Below are positions 11,825 to 22,203 of a stretch of 64,000 bases of DNA, piece by piece. Positions within the stretch are counted from its first letter, which is position 1, and each line of letters starts with the position of its first letter. Source of the DNA: Macrotrachela quadricornifera (taxonomy: Eukaryota; Rotifera; Eurotatoria; Philodinida; Philodinidae); NCBI GenBank assembly GCA_022393335.1, contig JAJEKB010022010.1, forward strand, positions 89,999 to 153,998, written 5' to 3'. The position numbers were made by a program, and so were the translations under genes. The notes under the pieces were generated by a model. It did no database searches. It worked only from the letters and a program-made list of their open reading frames with translations, and had not been told where the DNA came from.

Positions 11825-12993
11825 TTGTCCAACAACTGATTGAATCAACGTTAGAAAGAGCACCATCTCTTTGTGATAATAGCGTTACAGTATTTCAACA
11901 TTTTGATAATGAACACTCGAAACCATCTTTAATTCCAGAATATGTTCCTGATCAAAAATTATCTGATGCTCGAGAAAAACTCAAAGCTTTTTTTATAGCA
12001 AATGATGCGGATAATGATGGTTTTATATCATTAAAAGAATTTGAAATATTTTTATCAAAATTAAATGTTCAAATGGATCCTAAAGATGTGAGCGCGTTAT
12101 TTAAAGACATTGATCGAAAAAAGAACAATAAAGTAACATTTCAAGAATTTTATCAATATTATGAAGATATGGTAAAAGGAGAAAAAGAAAAATATACACA
12201 AGCAGAACTAGATTTACTGGGAGCATTTTTAAAAGCTGATAGAGAAGGTAAATGTGAATTAGGCGGTATTTCACAACTTATTAATCAACGTTGGGAAAAA
12301 TTTAACAATTTTAAACGTGATGGTAAAACGGGTAAATTAGTCATGACCGGTGGTGAAGAATCCAAAGATGTTTTGCCAGGTGTGTATAGTCTCGTTGATC
12401 TTATTGCATGGTCTGATATTGTGCCAAAAGATGCATTACCAAAATTTGTTAAAATCTCAGATGTTCGTTGGACAAAAAGCTCCGATCCCAAATCTGAATC
12501 AGGTAGATTATTATTTCCACATGGTTTTACTGACACATGTTTACCAGTTGAAATTGGAACAAATGATAAATTAGCCTATTATGGATGTTGTTTTGCTAAT
12601 GAGAGTCAAATGAAAGTATCACTATTACATCGTCATGCCATTCAAGATTTTACTTATCATGATAATTATTATAACGAGTTTGTTAAAGGAAGAGCTGGTC
12701 TAGAGAGACATGAATTTGCTCATCTAGATTGTCCACATCAAGAAGATAGTGCTGGCTTTTTTATATTGGGAAAATTTTCTGATTCCACAGAAAATGAGTT
12801 ACATTTAACAGCATTTAAAATTCCTTTAAAACATACACTTTATGTACCACCATTAACAATACATTCAAACGATTATTTAAAAGGTACATGGCGTACAATG
12901 TTGTCAGATGCAACAAACATTGATCATGTTATTCTTGAACGAGAAAGATATGATGGAGGAAAAGATCAAATTTCATTCGATTTTAAGAATTAA
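11825..12993 (+). CDS. EF-hand protein with a histidine-rich, possibly cupin-like C-terminal domain (5' exon missing)
   Basis: The open exon starts at an acceptor (TTTAG ending at 11824) and runs to a TAA at 12993, about 389 residues. The upstream in-frame sequence has no ATG, so a first exon is missing. A canonical EF-hand loop, DADNDGFISLKE, lies at about residues 61-72; a second, weaker loop (DRKKNNKVTFQE, Asn instead of Gly at position 6) follows about 25 residues later. The C-terminal 150 residues are rich in histidine (LLHRHAIQDF, RHEFAHLDCPH, VPPLTIHSNDY) and end in beta-strand-like segments, which suggests a metal-binding cupin-type barrel, but I do not recognise a specific family. 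Likely a calcium-regulated cytosolic protein. EF-hands are secure; the rest is inference. Confidence 0.75.
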
Positions 12994-13308
12994 TATTTTA
13001 TTGTATAAAATTTTTTGAATTAAGTTTCATTATTTATGTATTCTTTATTTTTCATAAGTTTTTATTGAAGTATATGTAGTCAAGAAAACAGCAGTGTGTT
13101 CTCTTTTGTTCTAAAACTCAATTTTTTAATTGTTACAAAATAAGAATCTTAAATTTTTAATGTTTTCGAGACAGTATATTGATTTTTGTTTCACAAACAG
13201 TTAAATTGAAGCGTTTTTGCCATTGTACGTCTATTTAATTATTAATAAATGATTTATCTAATCTGCTATTTTTCTATTTGATTGTAGTGAAAAACTAATA
13301 ATTACTTA
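12994..13308. other. 3' flank, nothing coding
   Basis: AT-rich trailer of the EF-hand gene up to the TA target site of the mariner-like element. An AATAAA at about 13243 is a possible polyadenylation signal. Confidence 0.35.
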
Positions 13309-14129
13309 GGGCATACAAAAAGTAGTGGTCCAGATGCCTTATTTTCGTATAATAGGCTTATTGAAATTTTCTTTCAATATGAGAAGATAGAGAAAGCGAA
13401 GCTCTATTTTTCTATGCTATTTGATCATTTTTTAACTGCTGACATAATAATAATAAAATTTCAATAAGAACTGTTTTTGTATAAAGCATAACTATTAAAT
13501 TTTATCATATTTTCATTGATGTGTATTTTTTTTTTGGTTTTTTCCTTGTTTTTTTCTATTCACCTTACCTTCTTCTTTTTTCTTCTCGTCCTTTCTAACG
13601 CCTAGCCCTCTATGTATACTGCACACGTAGTTTATAATAGTCAGTAGTAGAAGAAAAGAAATAGAAAACAAGTTCATCAAATTTTTTTTTTCATCAAGTG
13701 TTCAAACTAATCTCCTTCATTGTCTACACACAATTGCATTCGTTGCATACATTTATCGAATATTTTTTTATAATCTTCTCTACTCAAAGAATACATAAAT
13801 GCGGTTACAGCATCATACAATGATGCGGCATCATTTTAATCATCTATATTTTGTTTGATTAAATCGAATACCCAAAAATCACATGGTGCAAGGTCTGGAG
13901 ACTTGGATGGATGTGGTATTATTAGATGAAAATATGATAAATTTAATAGTTATGTTTTACACAAAAATAGTTCTTATTGAAATTTTATTATTATGTTAGC
14001 AGTCAAAAAATGATCGCATAGCATAGAAAAATAGAGCTTCGCTTTTTCTATCTTCTCATACAGAAAGAAAATTTCAATAAGCCTCTTATAAGAAAATAAG
14101 GTACCTGGACCACTACTTTTGATATACCC
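13309..14129. mobile_element. Non-autonomous Tc1/mariner-like element with long terminal inverted repeats
   Basis: The element starts GGGCATACAAAAAGTAGTGG and ends with its inverted, slightly diverged copy, flanked on both sides by TA (13307-13308 and 14130-14131), the mariner target duplication. The inverted repeats are unusually long: the left one extends to about 13517 and the right one starts at about 13925, roughly 205-210 bp each. The centre keeps only a decayed piece of transposase on the minus strand, so this is a deletion derivative that would need transposase in trans. Confidence 0.85.
13707..13916 (-). pseudogene. Mariner transposase C-terminal fragment
   Basis: Reading the minus strand from 13916 gives HPSKSPDLAPCDFWVFDLI, the SPDLAP-D motif around the third catalytic aspartate of mariner transposases. 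After an in-frame TAA, the same frame continues (YDAVTAFMYSLSREDYKKIF) to a TAG at 13707. The N-terminal two thirds, including the other two catalytic aspartates, are absent. It sits between the inverted repeats of the surrounding element. Confidence 0.8.
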
Positions 14130-15071
14130 TAAGTGTTTTAGTGAGATTTTGAATACATTGCCAGCTTCAGAAATTACATGCCATTCTTATTTTCTCAATC
14201 AAGCAAGTAAGTAGTTCTCCTTCTCATTTTCTGTTTTATTTCTAAATATTTTGCTTGGCTGAGATATTATTTATTTGAGATTTTTCTATTTTAGTATTCT
14301 TTTCATCTTCCCGATGTTCCAAGGCAATCTACTTGAACGAATTCTTCCATCACACAAAAGATGTATACCAATAAATTGAATCAGAAAGTTTCATCAATAA
14401 TTCAGTATTAGAATCTATTCACTTCAATATACATGTTTGACATTCGATCAGGGAGTTTTTATAGAAGTATCGTTCATACGATTCATAATTATGTCAACAA
14501 GATCATTATAATTGGTGGCTATTATGATTGATAGTTTTGAAAGAATGAATAAGAAGATGGCAGCTCAAATATTTGAGTATTCCAAAAACTGAATCAAAAT
14601 CAATGATAAAGTGATAAGTTGAATAAAAGGCAATATTCGTTCATTACTTGAAAAATTTCTAATGATTCAACTCGGCTTTATTTTGACTAATATTTCTTCC
14701 ATTTTTTTCATCATGTATTTCTCTTTTTATTAGAGAGGAGTAAGTTTGAGAGTTGTTAGTTCGTGTTTCGGCCTCGGTATCGTAATTCAAACTAAACTCG
14801 TGCAGAATAGCTCTATCCAAATTAGAATTTGGGACCGATCCACATAGAGAGTATGATAACGTTAAGTTATGAATCTCCTTATTGATGAGAGTAGTCTGAA
14901 AATTCTCTGACAATGGAATCGATCAAGATCAGTCGATTACCACTATTATATATATCTATCAGTATTATATAGTAAAGCAAAATTATGGTTCAACCCATGT
15001 TTCAGCTATTCGCCTAGTTACAATGTTTATTCATTCTGTATTTATATGTCATTTCCTTTCGTAGACAAACA
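14130..15071. other. Intergenic, one weak exon-like frame
   Basis: No firm gene. On the minus strand at 14659-14913 an open, polar stretch (AILHEFSLNYDTEAETRTN, SSLIKREIHDEKNG) lies downstream of an acceptor-like CCATTGTCAG. It could be the last exon of an unrecognised or dead gene, but I find no partner exon. Confidence 0.2.
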
Positions 15072-15302
15072 ATGAGCATAACAGTAAATGATCAATCTAG
15101 CTCACAAATTTCAGCATTTGTGTCAAAATATTCATACAGCAATGGTAGTAATGATTGGTTTGAGATCCAATTTGGCATGCATGAAACGTGGATATGATCA
15201 AATTGGGAATTGATGGCATTTCGATTTCAAGATAACGATAGATGAGGAGTTTATATTCGTTCTTCAGCAATAATTACCATTTACGATAAACACAATATTT
15301 AA
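15072..15302 (+). pseudogene. Small decayed gene with two in-frame TGA stops
   Basis: From ATG 15072, just after an acceptor-like TTTCGTAG, one frame of 77 codons reads SAFVSKYSYSNGSNDWFEIQ, then ETW, NWELMAF, NDR and GVY, ending in TAA. I associate this pattern (VFVSKY..W......ETW...NWEL.AF...) with a small protein family common in rotifers and some fungi, from memory only. The two internal stops are TGA at positions where arginine fits (W-I-*-S-N-W and D-R-*-G-V-Y), so both can be explained by CGA to TGA. Function unknown. Confidence 0.45.
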
Positions 15303-15745
15303 GTAGAATAATAGACTATAAGTAAGAAGATTTTACAACGAACTATTCCTTACACTTTTTATTTTAATCAAATACTTTGATATTTTGAACCCATGTCTTT
15401 TTCACTGATTTTATTTCAAGTCAATAAATAAATTCTCATAAATGCTGTTGTGAAATAGTTGATTCGATTTAAAAGTTGATCATATTTGCATTAGGTGTAT
15501 TCTACAAAAACGGTTCTTTGTGATGTCTATTCTTAAGTGCAATCGTTTTTACTTAAAGTAGTGTTAATTTGAAGTTTAAGCAATTTTTTTTTGTTTTTAT
15601 TTATACATACTCTGATTGCTCTTGTCAAGTTGATCACAAGTACCACCTTACTCTTTTAAAGAAAGATCCTGTTTTCGTAATGAAATTCGCGAAATACCAT
15701 ATATGTAATACTTGAAACTTGAATTCAAATATTCAATTATTCAAA
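15303..15745. other. Intergenic
   Basis: AT-rich, nothing coding. It ends in a run of TTCAA/ATTCAA motifs leading into the GC-rich island. Confidence 0.4.
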
Positions 15746-15926
15746 GTGGGAGAGAGGAGGAGTGGAGGGGGGTGCCTAAACCACACACAGCTAGCTGAGG
15801 GTGAGGACGGAACACTGGAGAAAAGCGAGCAGAATCCGACTGGGGCTAGCTTAAGATGGAATCCTTGGGGTGTGCGAAAACTACACAGGACCAGCGGAGG
15901 ATGAGGGTGGAACGCTGGAAACGGGA
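15746..15926. other. GC-rich island made of two diverged ~100-bp units
   Basis: About 180 bp, strongly G-rich on the plus strand, stand out sharply from the AT-rich surroundings. Two units about 100 bp apart are recognisable: CTGAGGGTGAGGACGGAACA near 15795 and GCGGAGGATGAGGGTGGAAC near 15893, each followed by a CTGGAAA-like string. The island is bounded on both sides by ATTCAA/TTGAATACTTGAA motifs, as if inserted in that simple repeat. An open frame crosses it but has no protein-like signal. Confidence 0.5.
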
Positions 15927-16529
15927 AATACTTGAATACTTGAACTTCAACTATTCAACAATTGAATAATTCAATATTTTAATACTTGAAGTAAATAGAT
16001 CAATACTGGAATTCAACTTTTGAACTTTGACACTGCCATATTAACAGTTATAGTATCAATCTTCAATATTTTAATTTTATTTTAAATCTTAACTTGTATT
16101 TGAATATTTTTATTACCATAATAGTATTGAGAGAAAATTGCAAAATAAAATATTTCCTTTCTAATATAGTTTTCACTTGAAAAAATTCTAATTAATATAT
16201 CGTGTTTGATTTGAATTTGATCTAATAAATAATTTTAATCTTTTACAACAAATCCATAAAATTCACAATACTTTTTATCAAAAGATTTTACTTCATTAAT
16301 AAAAAATAATTTATTTTATAGCATGAATATCAGATCAATAACAATATAAAAATGTATATTTTGAAAAGATTTGAAAAAGAAATCTTTAAAAAATTGTCGT
16401 AATGGCTTTATTTATGTATAGATTTAAATCATGTTGACCATAAAAATCATAATAGATTCTTATGAATTCTCAACATTTCATCGTGATCGCAAGAAAAGTA
16501 TAATAAAATTTTGTTGATGTTTTTCAGTT
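15927..16529. other. TTCAA-rich simple repeat and AT-rich spacer
   Basis: The first 110 bp repeat ATACTTGAA/ATTCAA in both orientations (a similar short block occurs at 28590-28660). The rest is AT-rich with no gene. Confidence 0.45.
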
Positions 16530-17740
16530 GCAGATCTTGAACCGATTCTAAAAGAGAAATAGAAAAAATCTTCATGAAAAATTTTCATGGATTTTTGCCA
16601 AGGTCTTGGATATAATCAATTGGAAATCTTGATAAGACTCTGAATATCGAATTTTGGATGCACACTGAAGCCAAGCCTACGAAGATCTTAACTAGATCTT
16701 TGTATTCATCTTACTTATACTACTTTTTAAGGATCTAAAACACTTGTTCTTGAACAGATTCTTTTAAAAACTTGAGAAAAATCATAACATTTATGAAGCT
16801 GAAAGTGTTTTTCAGAAATGAACGATGCTATTTAGCGCGAACAACACCCTGCAAACATTCTAAATGATTTATTATTAAGATTATGATTAGGAATGACATC
16901 ATTTTACAGCCTATTAAAACGTTCATTCGTGAACACTGCCCAAAAGGATTCTGATCGGTAAATATGTTATTCGTCGACAAATTTTCATCGAAAAGTATTC
17001 GTTGACAAGTATTTCATCAGTAAATTCCGACGAACATCAGTTCTTTAATTGGAAGTATTTCCTTGGGGACAGAGAGCACTCCAAATATGAAAATTTGGAT
17101 GTGGTTGTGTGTGGTGCGAGAAAAATTCGGTGAACTCTTAACAGTTCTCAAAAATAATTGAAATCGTTTGGAGAGACTTCGAAGCTTTCAGAAAAGTTTT
17201 TGCGATGAAAAATATATAATTTTGTTCAATGCTACCCTGAAATTTTTCCATTGTTATCAAAGAAGTACAGTTGATTAGCTAATTCTTCGGAACTTGCCTG
17301 CTGATAATAAGGCAAATAACAAGAATCAAAATAATTCACTTTCGATGAAATGTTATATCGACTAAATGTCTTTCGACCGATAACGTAAGGTTCATTCTGA
17401 TCGAAGTTGCGCAAAATTATTCAGCATCGGATTATGACTAATCTTTTCATTTTCTTCCCAAGATTCTTGTCGTACCCACTTCTAAATCTTAATAAGATCC
17501 TGATATGAAGATTTGATCAAAATTCCAGTAAAGATCTATTAAAACTTTGCCAGAATCCTGGATTTTTTATTTAGAAAAATATCTTAGTATAACCTTCTTA
17601 ATCTTATCAAATCTTGGAAACGAAAATTTGTTAAGATTTGTCATAAAATGTTAAATGAAACTTGCCAAGATCTTTGAGACTCAGGATTCTGAAAGATCCT
17701 TGTAGGCTTTCTCAAAGGATGGTATTTGTGAAATATGTTC
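16530..17740. repeat. AAGATC/GGATCCTG-rich dispersed repeat (decayed), with an element nested in it
   Basis: The sequence is dominated by diverged words such as AGATCTTG, AAGATCCTG, GCCAAGATCTTT and TCAGGATTCTG, unlike the other spacers. The same word set fills 35690-36480, 38397-38860 and 42055-42310, so it is an old interspersed family rather than chance. The element at 16957-17385 lies inside it. No coding capacity. Confidence 0.5.
16957..17385. mobile_element. Dispersed noncoding element with subterminal GTCGACAAA motifs, copy 1
   Basis: Alignable end to end with 54515-55000. Both copies start GGTAAATATGTTATT.GTCGAC and end TTTCGACCGATA. Near both ends sit short repeated words (TCGACAAATTTTCATCGA, TTTCGATGAAAT, CGACTAAATG), inverted at one end relative to the other. 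The centre is conserved too (AGAGCACTCCAAAT; TGCTACCCTGAAATT; TTAGCTAATTC). It has no open frame worth calling and looks like a non-autonomous DNA transposon family with arrayed transposase-binding motifs. Confidence 0.75.
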
Positions 17741-18354
17741 TAACCTATTGTCATCTACCCTCACCAAAAAGCTAAAAATTAGGAGTCTTTGAAAAGATGA
17801 ATCAACTTTGAGTAACAGTTTTCTTTATAATAAAGATAGAACGAGCTATTATTCAAGCCAATTAGGAGATTATCCTAAATACTCTATCTTGGTCGTAGTA
17901 AAGAGAACCCTTGCTCAAGCCTAATTGGTTGAGAGAAATGACAGGGGAAACAGATTTGTGCTAAGTAGCACCCTCAAAATTTATTGAAACGAATCTTAAG
18001 CATGCTTTAAAAAATTGTACTGATCATTCATTTTAATGTTTCCAAAGACTTATATTTTTTAGGCTTTTGCAGAGAGTAAGTGAGAATGAATTAAACCGTA
18101 TTTTACTAGTATCCAGAACTTGATGGTTAAGGATAAGATTAAGGAGTTTATCAATCAGAGAAGAATTATAAATCGACGGCAATTATGATAGCATGGGTAG
18201 CACATTCAGAAAATGAATGCCTTTTGAATTTTATATGTTCAATGTGCATAAAACATTGAAGTTATGCATGAAAGTTGAACAAATACTTTTACTTGAGAAA
18301 ATATGATCGTATTTATTTCTCACTAGACAAAAAAAAAAGAAGGAAATTGAAACG
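17741..18354. other. Intergenic, 3' of lipase
   Basis: No gene or clear repeat is visible. Confidence 0.4.
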
Positions 18355-18693
18355 TTAACACAATTTGTATGTCAGATTCGAGCCGCTCTTGATCATCGCT
18401 GAATTTGCAGTCGGACAAAATTTGTAACTAAATAATGAAAACACGGCAGCATATTATCTACTAATTTATCAATGGATAACTAACCTGAACTGGGATTGCA
18501 TGTCAAGCACACTGACAGAGCGAATATTCCATTGATCAGCAAGACCAATTCCAAAACTATAGCCTAAACTCTTTTTAAATGAAACGCTAATCTTTTCCAG
18601 TTTCGTAGGCATATTGGTAAGAACAATCGTTTTTGAATTCAAAGAGCCACGTTTGAGCAGCGTATTTTGTCTAAATAGAGCACATAGATTTAT

Positions 18694-18726
<33 letters not shown>

Positions 18727-20313
18727 CTCTCATACTCGAACACTGATGCATCCTCTTGTTGATCATCGAATTTGACTTTGATGGTACCTCGTGTTTGTTG
18801 ACTATTGTCGTTCATATCCGATTCAACTGTAACTTTGAAGTGAAAGCCTAGAAAAAATAAACTTCGATCATTCTATTTCTCCTATCTCCTTATTGACATG
18901 ATTGCAGACCGAAATGAGGTGGCTTAACTCCGTGCAATGTCATGAGATACAATGTGCCAAGCAGTTTTGAGGGTGAAGCATGATAGCCGGTTCGTTGACA
19001 TGCATTGGGATTCGAATTACAAGATGTGCAGAAACCTTGCTCGAAACTGTCATAGTCCGAACAAGGATAGGCAACAGCTGGTGAAGGTGAATTGATTGAA
19101 TCAGTATAATAGTATACTGCAGACATGTGATTGCAGGCAAGTGAGTCGGCAGCATCTAAAGTTCAGTAATGAGCAGTTTAAATGAGACCTCAAGAGAGTT
19201 CCACTCACTTGCTATATTAAAAGTACTGATTAAACTCCATGCCGATTGTGCTAAGGCAGCACCCATATTACTGCCACAAGCTATGTGAAGGACAGAAGAG
19301 TAAGTTTTATGTTATCAATAAACTTATAGAAACTCACTGGGTTGGGCAGAACCACCATTGGGATAGAAATCTACATGTCCCAATGCATCCAAATGACCGA
19401 AACCTTGATGCATACGAGGTGCACCATCCGTATGAATCACATCTACAAACAATGCATCGGAAGAATCGAGACGGTCAGGGCTTTCAGAAACGTAGAAATC
19501 AGGTCCTGCAGGATCTATACTCAGAAAAAATACAAATGGTCGATAATTTCTGAAAATAATATACCCAAGCCAGAGATGCGTCCCAAATTAGGTAAATCTC
19601 TTCCTACATAACTCGATATATGTGCACCTAAACTATGACCGATTAAGTGCATTTGTTGTGGTTGTGCACCAACATTGATCATTGCTTGAAGAAGTTGTCG
19701 AATAACAGTAGCCACCATTACAGTATTGGCTACAGCTTGACCATATGGGAACTGATTACCACCGGACCAGTCAACAGTAATTACATTCATGTCTTCCTAT
19801 AAATTGCCTCTGTAAGGTGAATTTATTTAGAAAAAAAATTGGTAACAGACCTGTTTCAGTAGTTCTTTTGTCATGTTGGTTACCCAAGAATTTGATGCTC
19901 GATCGGTAAAACCGTGAATGATCAATTTGATTGGTTTCATAGGATCAAATGAACCTAAATTTGAAGGGGAGATGACTTTTGATTGAGTTGGTTGGTTTCT
20001 AAATCGATGAAAGAAAGAAACTGGATTGTTTTCTTCTCCCTAATCATGTACACTACTCACCTTGTAAAAAGAAAGAATTGTGTATTGATCTTTTCTGGGG
20101 ATTGTGGTAAGAGTTTGAAACCAGGTCGTGGTGAGAAGCAACCGAAATTATTGTAGCAGATCGATGAAGTTACATCAGGCGATTCTAAAATGATTATCAT
20201 TTTTCATCTTCAATATCTAAGTATGTTTGTATTATACCTGATCGTTCTATAGTAGCCGCCGTCGTCAACGACACGCCTAACAACGCACAGAGCAATAAAA
20301 TTGTGTGAGACAT
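18355..20313 (-). CDS. Secreted pancreatic-lipase-family triacylglycerol/phospholipase
   Basis: Ten exons (minus strand): 20238-20313, 20061-20184, 19851-19998, 19565-19796, 19338-19514, 19209-19280, 18910-19155, 18736-18847, 18485-18670 and 18355-18427, with all junctions in phase, give 481 residues. A signal peptide ([19 protein letters not shown]) opens the protein. [15 protein letters not shown] and [13 protein letters not shown] are typical of the family N-terminus. The catalytic triad is complete: Ser171 in GHSLGAH, Asp194 in GLDPAGP and His286 in [16 protein letters not shown] cysteine-bounded lid region precedes the histidine. A PLAT-like beta domain ([13 protein letters not shown]) fills the C-terminus. 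Exon 7 uses a weak GTCTGC donor, and intron 8 is mostly a (TA)n run. It should hydrolyse dietary or extracellular lipid esters. Apparently functional. Confidence 0.93.
18671..18735. repeat. (TA)n microsatellite filling lipase intron 8
   Basis: The 65-nt intron consists largely of an uninterrupted TA run at about 18700-18726. The donor used is GTATGA just upstream of the run; the next possible site gives the wrong phase. Confidence 0.85.
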
Positions 20314-21459
20314 GAGTAGTGAAGATGAGATTTGTAACTTCCCTATGACGAAAAAAAGAATATTTAATCACGATAGCTCCATCGACTTTCACTTAGAAAA
20401 AATAACGACAATAGAATAATGTATGAAATCAATGAAAATATTCAACAGTCACTAAATATAATAGAAGATTGGCTTATTCAAATTAATAGATAACAGACAC
20501 ACTCTGTATCCTGTTATCGATAGAAAACTATGCATTATATACTCAACGGCAAATTTCAATAATCTTACTTTATTCGATACACAAATCCCTTATCTATTAC
20601 TGAAAAAAGCGCACTTGACGTACAGTATCAAACAGCAATCTTTTTTTTGCGTGGGTAGTAAAAATAGAGAGGCGATTGGACTAGTGTAAATATTTGATTC
20701 ATAGTGGTGGGAACAAGCAGTTGGATTTTATTAGATACAACAGACCGTTGTGTTATCAAGAAAAATACATTAGTAACGAGATAATCATATAGTCGGCGTT
20801 ATAATCCTATCGATTCTGACCTTGATATTCGTAATCTTGAAATTAATAGTTTAATAGAAATACTTGGTTTAATTCGTTGTGCCATATTTCATTGCATTTT
20901 ATTCATTCGCTAAAACAATATTTCAATACACTTCAATTTTTATTCGTTAGTTAAAATAGTCATGAATTAGCAGAAGATTTATTAATTGATAACAGAAATA
21001 TGAGCTGATGTTGCTTAGAGAAAGTAATCACGGTGACTTTTGGCTTTAAATTGTGTTCACAAAGTAAAACACAATTGAGAATTTGACATTTATACTTGAT
21101 GCTTCGTTCAATCATGTTGTCTCTCAAGAATAAATGAAAAATATCTGCTGAATGATATTTTAAAGAATGTTACACGGTTATGAAAAACAAATGAATCTCT
21201 CATATAATAGAAACTGAAACATTATTCTTAGAATATTAAGAATAAAGTTCGCATTGAGTCTTTCGCTAGAGATTTTTCAATAGAAGCTTTTAATCCGAAA
21301 AAATTGAGTCGATAACTTTTAATTCAATGTAATTTTCGAACATAAAAATATCAACTGTCTGGTGTGTTTTGCAGAATTTCATTTCACATCACAGAACCTA
21401 AAGTCTTATTGAAGACACACTGTTTCTGTTTGGATGAACGAATCAATGTCTTGAGCTGT
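20314..21459. other. Intergenic, upstream of lipase
   Basis: This holds the 5' flank of the lipase gene (minus strand). Nothing coding, and no promoter motif I would defend. Confidence 0.4.
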
Positions 21460-22203
21460 TTGTTTATGTCAACCCTAAGGATAGACAAGTTGCATGTTTC
21501 TTCAAAATAAACATCATGAAGCCACTTGGAAACAATCGATAGTGGAAAGAAGATGAACTTCTATTGCCAACCAGATTGATAACGATTATATGGAGCTGTG
21601 CTCGTTATTGCATGTTGCAATGCTCGCACCATTTTGACCAGATCTTCATCCAATTAAATAAAATAAATAGGTTTCACTGTTTCAATATAGTACTCGAAAA
21701 ATTTGTCACTTCATCATTCTTTCAGACAATAGATGTTCATATGATACCTGGTTCAATGATACTAGCACGCAAGTTTCATGCACTCATTTCGCCACGAAGA
21801 CAGCTCGAAAATGGTTCCAGGGCATGTTTTGGAAATCAATAAATCCAACTAAATGATGGCACTATGAAACCAGCCATCGATCAAATACTCACTATGTACG
21901 ACCCCTATTTCGTTATGAGTAGAAAAAAAAAATGGTGGATATGCCAGCATTGTTGACAAGTGTATGAAGTGTAGTCATCTTTTCTTTGATCATGCTGTAG
22001 ACTAGATCGATGTTTTTCTGTTGAGTAATGCCAAGGAAGAAGATGCTCGCTCGTGATGAAAGTTAGTTTGCGAATGAATTTTTAATATTGACACAGTAAA
22101 CATCAGCAAATTCATTGATACCGTGCTTGTTAACCTTAAATGCTAATACGTTGTAGAAGTTGTATTGCAACCACTAATGAGCACCTATTTGCCTCGACGA
22201 TCA
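21460..22203 (-). pseudogene. Short-chain dehydrogenase/reductase (retinol/17-beta-HSD type), badly decayed
   Basis: Fragments of one SDR appear in order on the minus strand, in changing frames. VLISGCNT (the GxxxGxG cofactor region, near 22180) comes first, then VNKHGINEFADVYCVN, then RASIFFLGITQQKNIDLVYS leading to TLHTLVNNAGIS (the NNAG motif, near 21940). CLRGEM, NLRASIIEPGII (the helix and strand after the active site, near 21750) and a hydrophobic tail follow. Several stops and frameshifts separate them, and the YxxxK active-site segment is missing or unreadable. The order and motifs fit the retinol dehydrogenase/17-beta-hydroxysteroid dehydrogenase branch. Not functional. Confidence 0.75.

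Noticed and set aside
12285..12536. Open frames antisense to and overlapping the EF-hand gene
   Set aside because: They are shadow frames of a clear coding exon.
15719..15904. Short open frame over the GC-rich island
   Set aside because: No ATG-led protein-like signal; the frame stays open because of the base composition.
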